Shown here one piece after another: positions 14,889-22,657 of a stretch of 29,406 bases of DNA (position 1 is its first letter; each line of letters starts with the position of its first letter). A program made the position numbers and the translations under genes. Source of the stretch: G963677915 sp963677915 (lineage in GTDB: Bacteria > Bacillota > Clostridia > Lachnospirales > Vallitaleaceae); the NCBI GenBank assembly GCA_963677915.2, contig CAXXGE010000055.1, positions 1 to 29,406 on the forward strand. The letters run 5' to 3'. The notes beneath the pieces were generated by a model that worked only from the letters and a program-made list of their open reading frames with translations, searched no databases and was not told where the DNA came from.

Positions 14889-15739
14889 TGGCTTATGAAT
14901 TCATCGGACTCCCCATGCACTTTGGTGCCGACTCACTCGGACTGACTTTCGGTGTGGATGAGCTCAAGCGGGTGCTTAGCCTCGAGAGCAAGGATACGAT
15001 CGATAAAATCAACATCGTCAATGGGCACGAGAATTTCGAGTTCAAGGATATCAAATACATCAATTCCATCGTGCGGAATTGTACGGTACTTGCTCAGAAG
15101 GTGAATGAGGTTGTCAAAAGGGGCAACATTCCTGTCACTCTGGGCGGCGACCACAGCGTTTCCATGGGCAGCATTTCGGGTGTGGCCAAAGAACTGGAGA
15201 TCGGTGTTCTCTGGGTGGATGCCCATGCGGATTCAAACACGCCTGAAACGACGATCACCGGCAACATCCATGGCATGCCCCTTGCAGCGATGCAGGGCTA
15301 CGGCCACGAGGACCTGGTGAATATTTTCTATAAAGGCGTGAAAGTGAAAACCGAAAACATTGTCGTTTTCGGCCTTAGAAGTGTGGATTACAGGGAGAAG
15401 ATCTTCTGCGAGAAAATCGGCATGAAGATGATCTACTTCGATGAAATTGTTTCGGAAGGCTTCGATGCCAAGTTCAAGGAGGCGGTGGATTACCTTTCCT
15501 CCAAAGTGGAAAAGGTCCATCTGAGCATGGACCTTGATTCTATCGATCCGTCCATCCTGCCCGGGGTCAGCATACCTGTCGAAAGCGGCTTTACACCGGC
15601 ACAGGTCGAACAGATCATAAATTATTACGAGGACAACAACCTGCTGTCCTCGATGGACATCGTCGAGTACAATCCCGCCTTCGACGAACACAACGTCACA
15701 CGGGACTTCGTCCTGAAACTGATCAGACGGTGCCAGTGA
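14888..15739 (+). CDS. rocF: arginase (ureohydrolase family)
   Basis: A 283-residue ureohydrolase that should convert L-arginine to L-ornithine and urea. The binuclear manganese ligands are His89 (GGDHS), Asp111, His113 and Asp115 (DAHAD), and Asp215 and Asp217 (SMDLDSIDP). The NTPETTITGNIHGMPLA segment matches Bacillus RocF-type arginases better than agmatinases. A related ureohydrolase such as formiminoglutamase or agmatinase cannot be excluded. Its start overlaps the racemase stop, making it the fourth cistron of the operon. The last codons, RRCQ and the TGA, fall in the first GTGCCAGTGA of a repeat cluster, so the repeat may have supplied the natural end of the gene. Confidence 0.88.
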   Translation: MAYEFIGLPMHFGADSLGLTFGVDELKRVLSLESKDTIDKINIVNGHENFEFKDIKYINSIVRNCTVLAQKVNEVVKRGNIPVTLGGDHSVSMGSISGVAKELEIGVLWVDAHADSNTPETTITGNIHGMPLAAMQGYGHEDLVNIFYKGVKVKTENIVVFGLRSVDYREKIFCEKIGMKMIYFDEIVSEGFDAKFKEAVDYLSSKVEKVHLSMDLDSIDPSILPGVSIPVESGFTPAQVEQIINYYEDNNLLSSMDIVEYNPAFDEHNVTRDFVLKLIRRCQ

Positions 15740-15806
15740 GTGCCAGAGGAGTGCCAGAGGGACGGACCTTTTGGCACCGGTGCCATGGGGTCAGACCTTT
15801 TGGCAC
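15730..15806. repeat. cluster of GTGCCA...TGGCAC repeat units at the arginase 3' end
   Basis: Two short partial units (GTGCCAGTGA, GTGCCAGAGGA) precede one full unit containing GGGACGGACCTTTTGGCAC and a variant unit, GTGCCATGGGGTCAGACC ending TGGCAC. The first partial unit contains the arginase stop codon. The cluster separates the convergent arginase and VanY genes and could act as a hairpin terminator for both. Confidence 0.9.
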
Positions 15807-15815
15807 GGCCTGATG

Positions 15816-16808
15816 CTAATACTCCTCGAAAACGATCCCCTCTTCCATGATGGTTCTGGCCATCTCAACATCTCCGATATACCTGTAATGCCACGGCTCG
15901 TAGATATAGCCGGTGATATCCTCCTTGCCTTTTCTGTACCTCAGGATGAAGCCGTAGTCGGCGCAGTTTTCCTGCATCCAGGCGAAGGCGGGATCCGCTT
16001 CAAAGGTCTGCGAAAGACCGTACCCCATCGCTTCTGTTGAAATATCCATCGCCAATCCGGTTTGGTGCTCACTCTCTCCCGGCACTGCAACGACCTTCTC
16101 CGCCTCTTCAAATCCATAACTGGCTACCCTGTTCCTGAACAGGTTTTCCTGATAATCATAACTCCTGTATCCCGATACGATAAAAATCTGAATACCGTCC
16201 TTTTCCGCTGCAATGAGCATTTCCTCAGCCTTTGAAGCCGCTTCCTCAACAAGCTGGATTTCTTTTGTCGTCGGCGCCTCAACGATTCTCAGTCCTTTAG
16301 GCACGTAATCACTCGGCAGGTAGTAGTCCTTGTTGATCATGACCTTAGTCGTGCCAAGGCCCGGTGCCAGTCTTTCTTTCCTGATCTTTTCAAGGAGGGC
16401 CTTAGTCTTGCTGTCAAGCATGCCGGACGCTTCAATGTCATTGCTCTCCTGGAATGCCAGCAGCTGGTTCTCTGTAGCCGGCCCGAAATCACCGTCCAAA
16501 GCTGCATAGAAACCTACAATCTTGAGACTTTCCTGAAGCCATTTGATTTCATCTATCGACAGATCTTCACCAGAAACCGGTTCAGGCTCTTCCTCAACTG
16601 TGATGGAAGGCTCTGTTGTTACCTGCTCCTCCGTTTCCGGTGCCAAAAGGTCCGTCCCCATGGCACTCCCAGGCCCCGGTGCCAAAAGGTCCGTCCCCGT
16701 GGCACTCTCAGTCTCCGGTGCCAAAAGGTCTGACCCCGTGGCACACCCTGCCAGCAACAACAACATCATCATCATCCAAACTACAGTCGTTATCCTAATA
16801 TATTTCAA
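15816..16808 (-). CDS. lipoprotein D-alanyl-D-alanine carboxypeptidase (VanY type) with peptidoglycan-binding domain
   Basis: A 330-residue lipoprotein. The signal peptide ends in LLLLAGC with lipidated Cys22. A 13-residue repeat follows (TGSDLLAPE-type, residues 24-57), encoded by three intergenic-type repeat units, then an acidic linker. A PG_binding_1 domain spans about 85-143 (LQESLKIVGFY...GDFGPATENQLLAFQ). The VanY/DacB-type catalytic domain has SGYRSY (212-217), SEHQTGLAMDIS (246-257) and EPWHYRYIG near 303, which supply the zinc ligands. It trims the terminal D-Ala from peptidoglycan stems outside the membrane. The start is TTG at 16808 with GGAGGA 9 bp upstream. It converges on the Mur-ligase operon, which fits a shared cell-wall theme. 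Confidence 0.9.
   Translation of the reverse strand: MKYIRITTVVWMMMMLLLLAGCATGSDLLAPETESATGTDLLAPGPGSAMGTDLLAPETEEQVTTEPSITVEEEPEPVSGEDLSIDEIKWLQESLKIVGFYAALDGDFGPATENQLLAFQESNDIEASGMLDSKTKALLEKIRKERLAPGLGTTKVMINKDYYLPSDYVPKGLRIVEAPTTKEIQLVEEAASKAEEMLIAAEKDGIQIFIVSGYRSYDYQENLFRNRVASYGFEEAEKVVAVPGESEHQTGLAMDISTEAMGYGLSQTFEADPAFAWMQENCADYGFILRYRKGKEDITGYIYEPWHYRYIGDVEMARTIMEEGIVFEEY
16639..16744. repeat. three GTGCCA...TGGCAC units in frame inside the lipoprotein gene, 39-bp period
   Basis: Units at 16639-16667, 16678-16706 and 16717-16744 begin GGTGCCAAAAGGTC and end TGGCAC. The third has TGACCCC instead of CGTCCCC, the same variation seen at 15780-15806. The 39-bp period equals 13 codons, so the frame is preserved and the units encode TGTDLLAP-type repeats just after the lipobox. 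Confidence 0.95.
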
Positions 16809-16861
16809 TTGATCTTCCTCCTACTACTACAATAAACTTTCAGTGTATTCAGTGTTACGTG

Positions 16862-16890
16862 TTGCCCCCTCCAGCTAGAACTCTTATAAT
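16862..16890 (+). promoter_or_regulatory. putative sigma-A promoter of the GNAT-azlCD operon
   Basis: TTGCCC (16862-16867), 17 bp, TATAAT (16885-16890), 27 bp before the GNAT start. Confidence 0.65.
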
Positions 16891-16916
16891 GAAAATGACA
16901 TTAAAAGGAGGCCGCC

Positions 16917-18056
16917 ATGATCAAGGTAAAGACAGTCAGAACGAAAAAAGAACTCAAAGCATTCATCCGGTTCGCAAACGAACTCTACAGGGATGTTCCG
17001 AATTATGTACCCGACCTGGTCATGGATGAGATGAACAGTCTCAGGCCATCCAAAAACCCGGCCTTCGCCTTTACCGACAGCTGCTATTTCCTTGCCTATC
17101 GCAATGAGACTATTGTAGGACGCATCGGTGTCCTTGTCAATCACAAGAGCAATGAGAAGTGGCACGAAAAGAACGCCCGCTTCACACATTTCGACTTTAT
17201 AGACGACTTGGCTGTCTCGAAAGCCCTTATGACAGCCGCCACAGCATGGGCAACCGAAAAGGGCACAAACAAGCTCCACGGCCCCCTCGGCATCACCGAC
17301 TTGGACCGCCAGGGCCTGCTTGTCGAAGGCTTCGACGAACTGGACATGTTCATCACCATCTACAACCATCCGTACTATATGGATCATATGGAAAAGCTTG
17401 GCTTTGAAAAAGAAATCGACTGGATAGAGAACCAGCTCGAGATACCGAACGCCCCCAACCCTGCCCTGTCAAAAATAGCACAGAGGGCAATGGATAACTA
17501 CGGCTATCGGCTCATTGAATTCAGCCGCAAAAAGGACATTCTGAAGTGGTCACACAAAGTATTCCACCTTTACAACGACGCCTATGCGCCCCTGTACGGT
17601 ACAACCGACTTGACCGAAGCGCAGATCGACATGTACGTGAACACCTTCTTCAGCTACGTCAACAGCGACTTCATCAAGGTCGTCACCGACGCCAAAGGTG
17701 AGCTGGCTGGATTCGTCATCGCCCTGCCTTCCCTATCGAAAGCCATGCAGAAGGGACAGGGCCGCCTGGTTCCTTTTGGCGCCATCCACCTACTGAAATC
17801 CATTAGGCACAGCGACATCCTGGACCTGTATCTGATCGCCGTCCGCCCCGACCTGCAAGGTGCCGGCGTCAACGCCATCCTCATGGACAGCCTTCTGAAA
17901 TCAGCCATCCGTTACAACATGAAAGTAGCCGAAACAGGTCCGACCCTCGAAACCAACCGCCAGGTCCTGTCCCAATGGAAATTCTTCAACGCAAGGCAGC
18001 ACCGCAGACGCAGAATATACATGAAAACAATTGACGAAAAGCAGGTACCCCAATGA
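16917..18056 (+). CDS. GNAT-like N-acetyltransferase family protein (two-domain)
   Basis: A 379-residue cytoplasmic protein. The N-terminal part (about 60-165) has a GNAT-like pattern ending in KLHGPLGITDLDRQGLLVEGFDE. The C-terminal part has DLYLIAVRPDLQGAGVNAILMD (about 302-323), resembling the acetyl-CoA pyrophosphate-binding motif. The arrangement suggests two GNAT folds in tandem. The substrate is unknown. AAGGAGG lies 5 bp upstream of the ATG. Its stop overlaps the azlC start as ATGA, so it is translationally coupled to a branched-chain amino acid exporter. This raises the possibility that it modifies an amino acid or analogue handled by that exporter, but that is a guess. Confidence 0.75.
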   Translation: MIKVKTVRTKKELKAFIRFANELYRDVPNYVPDLVMDEMNSLRPSKNPAFAFTDSCYFLAYRNETIVGRIGVLVNHKSNEKWHEKNARFTHFDFIDDLAVSKALMTAATAWATEKGTNKLHGPLGITDLDRQGLLVEGFDELDMFITIYNHPYYMDHMEKLGFEKEIDWIENQLEIPNAPNPALSKIAQRAMDNYGYRLIEFSRKKDILKWSHKVFHLYNDAYAPLYGTTDLTEAQIDMYVNTFFSYVNSDFIKVVTDAKGELAGFVIALPSLSKAMQKGQGRLVPFGAIHLLKSIRHSDILDLYLIAVRPDLQGAGVNAILMDSLLKSAIRYNMKVAETGPTLETNRQVLSQWKFFNARQHRRRRIYMKTIDEKQVPQ

Positions 18057-18751
18057 TCAAGGCAACCTATACACAAGGACTAAAACACGGCATCCCCACA
18101 GCGCTGGGGTATTTCGTCGTCTCATTCACTTTCGGCATGATGGCCAGCCTCGGCGGTTTGTCCGCCTACCACGCCACACTCATCAGCATGACAAGCGTCA
18201 CAAGTGCAGGGCAGTTTGCAGGTCTTAACATCATGCTCAGCCAGGGCGGCTACCTGGAGCTTATCGTTTCCATGCTTGTCATCAACAGCCGGTACATGCT
18301 CATGTCCACAGCCCTGTCACAGAAAATCGAGAAGGGGATGGCCCTCTGGAAGAAAATGGTCATCTCGTTCGGTGTCACCGATGAGAACTTCAGCATCGCC
18401 ATGGTCGAAGTCGAAACCGTCACCTTCAGGTACTTCCTGGGTGTCATGACGCTGCCCTATCTCGGGTGGACCCTTGGCACCTTCTCCGGCGCCTTCATGG
18501 ACAACCTGATGACACCCTCCCTGCAGAACGCCGCGTCAATCGCCCTTTACTGCATGTTTATCGCCTTGTTCATCCCGCCTGCCAGGGAAAACAAAGCCAT
18601 CCGCCAAGTCGTCTTCATTGGCATTGCCGTCAGCCTGGCGCTCTATTACATGGACGTTTTCAGCGCGGTTTCCGTAGGTTACAAGATCCTTATCGCAGCA
18701 GTCTCCGCAGCCCTGTACGGCGCTGTCAAGTACCCGCAGGAGGTGGTCTGA
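18053..18751 (+). CDS. azlC: AzlC family branched-chain amino acid exporter, large subunit
   Basis: A 232-residue membrane protein with the AzlC/YgaZ signature: GIPTALGYFVVSFTFGMMAS near the N-terminus, SAGQFAGLNIMLSQGGYLELIVSMLVINSRYMLMS (about 50-85), and FGVTDENFSIAM. With the small AzlD/YgaH subunit it forms a two-component exporter for leucine, isoleucine, valine or analogues. It starts within the GNAT stop codon and its own TGA overlaps the azlD start (TGATG), so all three genes are coupled. Confidence 0.93.
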   Translation: MIKATYTQGLKHGIPTALGYFVVSFTFGMMASLGGLSAYHATLISMTSVTSAGQFAGLNIMLSQGGYLELIVSMLVINSRYMLMSTALSQKIEKGMALWKKMVISFGVTDENFSIAMVEVETVTFRYFLGVMTLPYLGWTLGTFSGAFMDNLMTPSLQNAASIALYCMFIALFIPPARENKAIRQVVFIGIAVSLALYYMDVFSAVSVGYKILIAAVSAALYGAVKYPQEVV

Positions 18752-19050
18752 TGAATCCGCTGGCTGCAATCATCGTCATGGCCGTCGTCACCTACCTCAT
18801 CCGGGTACTGCCACTGGCTTTGATCAACAAACCCATCAGAAACATCTACGTGAGGTCCTTTCTTCACTATATACCCTATGCCATCCTGGCTTCAATGACC
18901 GTCCCCTACATTTTTTACGCCACGACCCACGCGGCTTCAGCAATTGTCGGTACGCTTGTCGCCCTGGCCCTGGCATGGAAAAAGCGAAGCCTCATCACCG
19001 TATCGCTGGTGGCCGTGGGCTTCGCCTATATCGTCGAACTTATGATCTGA
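18751..19050 (+). CDS. azlD: AzlD family branched-chain amino acid exporter, small subunit
   Basis: A 99-residue protein with about four transmembrane segments, of the AzlD/YgaH family. TYLIRVLPLALINKPI near the N-terminus and YIPYAILASMTVP in the middle are characteristic. Start ATG 18751 shares a base with the azlC stop, and AGGAGGTGG lies just upstream within azlC. It ends two bases before the stop of the convergent 278-residue gene, with no room for a conventional terminator. Confidence 0.92.
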   Translation: MNPLAAIIVMAVVTYLIRVLPLALINKPIRNIYVRSFLHYIPYAILASMTVPYIFYATTHAASAIVGTLVALALAWKKRSLITVSLVAVGFAYIVELMI

Positions 19051-19052
19051 AT

Positions 19053-19889
19053 CTACTTCTTCCGAGATTTGAACTTGTTTTTGACAGTTTCAATCAGCCG
19101 CTCCGTCACCGACGGGCGGTTTTTTTCGAACTGGACGCCGACCTGTCTGACAAAAGGCCGCATATGATTCTGGATATAATCCACCGCACCCGTCTTTGCC
19201 ATCTCGTCCAGCGAACGCCTGTAGCTGTCCAGCATCGTATCCGCCATCAGCTTACCGGATGTCTTGCCCATCCGTTTCATCAGGTCGATGCTCATGGCAC
19301 CACTTAACCGGTTGATACTGATGCGGTTCTCCTTCGACACCTTTTTCATCTGCTGAAAAATGGCTTCCATTTCCCTATAGGTTTTTTCCCACTCCTTCGC
19401 ATCGATTGGAGGCATGTCGATGGCGCTGGCACCGATCCTGCTGCCTTCCCTAATGCCTTCAAGCAGCATCGTCACACTGTCGTACTCGCCCTCGGGATCC
19501 ACCAGCCCATCCTCTTTCAAGTCCTCGATTAGTTTTTTCAGATAGACCGTACTGCCATCGGCCACATCGCTCAAGATCGCCAACGCCCATACAGGTGAAA
19601 AATGGACGCTCACCAAGCCGATTCCTTCCAGCACCGTACCCGCCACCTTCCTGGCAGCGTATTTATCCTTGAGACGGTAGGGACTCTCCTGGCTCTCTAT
19701 CTGCGCCACTTTTTCGATCAGAAACTGCTGCAGCATGCCGAAAGTGACCCTATAGACCGTTGTGTTTCTTAGAAAATCCGGAAGCAGAATCTTCACTGTC
19801 AGGGAACTGACACCTGTCGCTATGGACACTACCGCCCTCACCGTTCTTTCAGGCAGGCTGGCAAGGTAGCTGCCGTCGATATTTTTCAT
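19053..19889 (-). CDS. conserved hypothetical protein (278 aa)
   Basis: I do not recognise the family. The protein has no signal peptide. One moderately hydrophobic stretch near residues 88-110 (VLEGIGLVSVHFSPVWALAIL) could associate with the membrane. The C-terminal third is basic and probably helical (EKTYREMEAIFQQMKKVSKEN, KNKFKSRKK). Its ATG overlaps the stop of the upstream phosphodiesterase-family gene as ATGA, which argues that the two products are made in fixed ratio and may act together. Confidence 0.7.
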   Translation of the reverse strand: MKNIDGSYLASLPERTVRAVVSIATGVSSLTVKILLPDFLRNTTVYRVTFGMLQQFLIEKVAQIESQESPYRLKDKYAARKVAGTVLEGIGLVSVHFSPVWALAILSDVADGSTVYLKKLIEDLKEDGLVDPEGEYDSVTMLLEGIREGSRIGASAIDMPPIDAKEWEKTYREMEAIFQQMKKVSKENRISINRLSGAMSIDLMKRMGKTSGKLMADTMLDSYRRSLDEMAKTGAVDYIQNHMRPFVRQVGVQFEKNRPSVTERLIETVKNKFKSRKK

Positions 19890-21058
19890 GACTGCTCCTC
19901 CCCGAAACTTCCTGAGTAATTGATAATCAAGGGCACGACCATTTCCGCTTCAGTCAGACCTGCATGCTGAGCCTTGAACGCCGGATTGACCGACATGTTC
20001 ACCGTCCTGTAACGAATGATCTTCCCCGCTGTTCCGATTGCCACAAAGTCTCCGATAAAGTCATTTGTTTTCTTATGCCGATTCCCAGGACCGAGGTAGC
20101 CCGTATTGAAAAACTCTTCCCTGGAAAGCAGCAGGAAACTGTCACCGAAATACGCGTTGAAGAGCTCGACGAACTGTTCCTGCATTTCGCTGTGGACAAA
20201 GAAGGAGGCAAGCCTCGTTTCCACCGAAGGCGGCATGACAAGACACGCATCCAGGTCCGCATACTCGTTCAAATATATCTCTTCAGTCACATCCGTAAGT
20301 CCGTGGTCTGCTGAGACAACCATCAGCACATCCTTGTGCCTTGAAAGGCTCGACACCATGGCATCGATCTCCTGGACGACCGCTTTGGTCTGCTCAGAAT
20401 AGCATCCGTGGTGGTGCATGGAGGAATCGGGATAGTACCAGTAGACCGTGATGAAGTTCTCTTTGTCGGAAGTCAAAAGGTCGTCCAGCACCGTTTCCAT
20501 CTCTTCCAGATCCTCCACCACATGGTTTATATGCCCTTCCTTCGAAAAACGGATGCCGCTCGGAAATACGGTATGAATCTCCACCAATCCCGAAATGCTC
20601 TGTTCGATTCTGGCGAATGTGGACTCATAGGGCATCATCCTGTCGGCAGCATAAATCTTGCCCGCTTCGCATCCATGGAAAGTGTATTTGTTGAGGAACG
20701 TATCAATGATGCCGTTGAACTCCTTGAAGTAGAGCGACCACCCGAGCCAACCGTGCTCATTGGGCGATTTGGCGGAGTAGTAGGAAGTCATGGCAGCCGT
20801 CGTGGTACAGGGGACTACCGATGTGATCTTCCCAGCCATTTTCCTTCTCAAAAAAGCCTCTTCAGGGAGCAGTTTCTCAATCACATCCACGCCCATCCCG
20901 TCGAAAATCATATGCATCACATGTTTCGGCTTGTTTTTCAGAGCCTGATCGACAAGAGGAAGCGTCCCATAGTCCGTTTCCACGCCGTAATAATTGCAGA
21001 AGGAGGCCGTCAGGTTCAGTATACAGTTGTTGTAATCCGGGAAAACCAATCTGCCCAT
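19886..21058 (-). CDS. alkaline phosphatase superfamily / type I phosphodiesterase-nucleotide pyrophosphatase
   Basis: A 390-residue metalloenzyme. MIFDGMGVDV (about 50-59) holds the first metal-binding Asp. VPCTTTAAMTSYYSAKSPNEHGWLGW holds the probable Thr nucleophile. YWYYPDSSMHHHG, VVSADHGL and AQHAGLTEAEMVVPLI supply further metal ligands. All belong to the type I phosphodiesterase/nucleotide pyrophosphatase family. No signal peptide is visible, so it probably hydrolyses a phosphodiester or phosphate ester in the cytoplasm. ATG 21058 is chosen over the longer frame because GAGGTGG lies just upstream and homology begins there. It is coupled to the following unknown gene. Confidence 0.88.
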   Translation of the reverse strand: MGRLVFPDYNNCILNLTASFCNYYGVETDYGTLPLVDQALKNKPKHVMHMIFDGMGVDVIEKLLPEEAFLRRKMAGKITSVVPCTTTAAMTSYYSAKSPNEHGWLGWSLYFKEFNGIIDTFLNKYTFHGCEAGKIYAADRMMPYESTFARIEQSISGLVEIHTVFPSGIRFSKEGHINHVVEDLEEMETVLDDLLTSDKENFITVYWYYPDSSMHHHGCYSEQTKAVVQEIDAMVSSLSRHKDVLMVVSADHGLTDVTEEIYLNEYADLDACLVMPPSVETRLASFFVHSEMQEQFVELFNAYFGDSFLLLSREEFFNTGYLGPGNRHKKTNDFIGDFVAIGTAGKIIRYRTVNMSVNPAFKAQHAGLTEAEMVVPLIINYSGSFGEEQS

Positions 21059-21172
21059 CTTGCCACCTCTTTCGTGCTTTGTTAATTTCATTCTAGTACA
21101 GCGTTCGCTAAATAGCAACTCACAGTGCATCCTGCAACTGGGCGATATTTTCAGTTTTACTTAAGCTTGCTA

Positions 21173-21181
21173 TGCTATAAT
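21173..21181 (+). promoter_or_regulatory. putative extended -10 promoter of the response-regulator remnant
   Basis: TGCTATAAT, an extended -10, lies about 43 bp upstream of the response-regulator start. The -35 region is weak. Confidence 0.5.
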
Positions 21182-21223
21182 GAGGTCAACATACGAGAAA
21201 CCCGAATATTAGAGGAGGAACCC

Positions 21224-21606
21224 ATGCGAATTTTATTCGTTGAAGATGAACTTCACCTGGCAGAAGCCCTATCTCAGCTTTTGAAAAAGGAAATTACACA
21301 GTCGATATGGTCCATGACGGCGAGGATGGTGTGGACTATGGTTTGAGCGACGTCTATGACCAGATTCTCCTCGATATCATACTGCCACGCATGGACGGTA
21401 TCTCTGTCCTAAAACAGCTTCGGAAAGAGGGCATTCTCACGCCGGTTCTCATGCTTACCGCCAAAGGCGAAATCAGTGACAGGGTTTCCGGTCTTGACAG
21501 CGGCGCTGACGACTACCTCCCCAAACCTTTTGCTATAGAAGAACTCCTTGCCCGGGTCCGTGCCCTCCTCCGCAGAAAAGGCGATCTGGTGGATACGAGC
21601 GATAGA
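21224..21606 (+). pseudogene. OmpR-type response regulator, receiver domain only, frameshifted and truncated
   Basis: Starts MRILFVEDELHLAEALSQLLKKE with AGAGGAGGAA before it. A missing A in the AAA run at 21291-21293 shifts the frame; restored, it reads ENYTVDMVHDGEDGVDY. The receiver continues with the phospho-acceptor region ILLDIILPRMDG, then MLTAKGEISDRVSGLDSGADDYLPKPF and RVRALLRRKGDL. The signature then stops: the last residues before the epimerase gene's end are DTSDRLL, and no winged-helix DNA-binding domain or sensor kinase follows. This is a 5' remnant cut at about 21,600 by a deletion, rearrangement or assembly join. Confidence 0.85.
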
Positions 21607-22626
21607 TTATTGGTACATCATGTCTCTTGCTTGAGACAGCACGGTGAGGAGCTTGTCGCACCAGGCGTCGAAGACAGGATCTTCTTTCTGAAGCTCCACA
21701 TTGTCTTTGTAGTGCTTGAGCGATTCGCTTATGCCTTGATCAAAGCGGGTGGTCGCCTGGAAACCGGGTACCAGCCGCTTTAGTTTTTTGTTGTCGAAAA
21801 CGACGGTCACAGCCTTGTCGCCAAGCAGGTTGCCATGAAAGTCATAGGGCCCTGCCGCGTCCAGGAATTCCGATGACACATGGACGGCTTTGAGTTCGAC
21901 ATTCAGTGAATCGGCTATTGTCTGGTAGATCTGGTTCCATGTGAGGGATTCGTCGGAGGTAATCTGGACCGCCTCCCCTATCGCATGGATATTACCCATC
22001 AGACCGACGAAGCCTTTTGCGAAGTCCCTGGAATGGGTGACCGTCCACAAGGAGCTGCCGTCGCCATGGATGATGACCGGCTTCCCCTGCAGCATCCGGT
22101 TGATGACCGGCCAGGAACCGCCTTCCCCTTTGACAGCCAGCGGTATGGAACGTTTGTCATAGGTGTGGCTTGGCCTGACAATGGTGGCCGGGTACCCTTC
22201 TTCCCTGTATTTTTTCATAAGAAAGTCTTCGCAGGCGATTTTCTTCCTTGAATACTCCCAGTGGGGATTGGCAAGTGGCGTTCCTTCATTGATCATGTAA
22301 TGGGACAAAGGCTTCTGATAGGCAGAAGCTGTACTGACAAAGATATACTGCTTGGTTCTTTCCCTAAACAGGTGGTAGTCCCTTTCCACATCTTTTTCTT
22401 CAAAAGCTATAAAGTCCGCAACCACATCGAATTTGATGCCATTGATCAGCTGAAGGACTTTTTCTTCGTCGTTGATGTCGCAGTGGATCCAGTGGAGGTT
22501 GTCCCCTGTGAGATCCGTTTTCTTGTTCCCCCTGTTTAAAAGGTAAAGCTCCCAGCCTTCCTCCAACAGTTTTTCGCTTATGGAAAGGCTGATGACGCCC
22601 GTTCCTCCTATGAGCAGTGCTTTCAT
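21607..22626 (-). CDS. NAD-dependent epimerase/dehydratase-like atypical SDR protein
   Basis: A 339-residue extended short-chain dehydrogenase-like protein. GGTGVISLSISEKL (8-21) is a nucleotide-binding motif of the GGTGxI type. FVSTASAYQ and YSRKK (about 124-128) stand where the catalytic Ser and Tyr-x-x-x-Lys normally lie, so the catalytic pattern is degenerate. VRPSHTYDKRSIP and HGDGSSLWTVTHSRDFAKGF are typical of nucleotide-sugar epimerase relatives. Substrate unknown. It follows the shikimate kinase gene by 31 bp on the same strand, so they are probably cotranscribed. Its C-terminus abuts the broken response regulator. Confidence 0.85.
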   Translation of the reverse strand: MKALLIGGTGVISLSISEKLLEEGWELYLLNRGNKKTDLTGDNLHWIHCDINDEEKVLQLINGIKFDVVADFIAFEEKDVERDYHLFRERTKQYIFVSTASAYQKPLSHYMINEGTPLANPHWEYSRKKIACEDFLMKKYREEGYPATIVRPSHTYDKRSIPLAVKGEGGSWPVINRMLQGKPVIIHGDGSSLWTVTHSRDFAKGFVGLMGNIHAIGEAVQITSDESLTWNQIYQTIADSLNVELKAVHVSSEFLDAAGPYDFHGNLLGDKAVTVVFDNKKLKRLVPGFQATTRFDQGISESLKHYKDNVELQKEDPVFDAWCDKLLTVLSQARDMMYQ

Positions 22627-22657
22627 TTGATGCCTCCTTTGGTTTTGTGCAAACCCC

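Noticed and set aside
16543..16812. Plus-strand open frame with GAKRSVP-type repeats opposite the lipoprotein N-terminus
   Set aside because: The repetition comes from the DNA repeat units. The minus-strand reading has a signal peptide, lipobox and complete enzyme domain, so it is the real gene.
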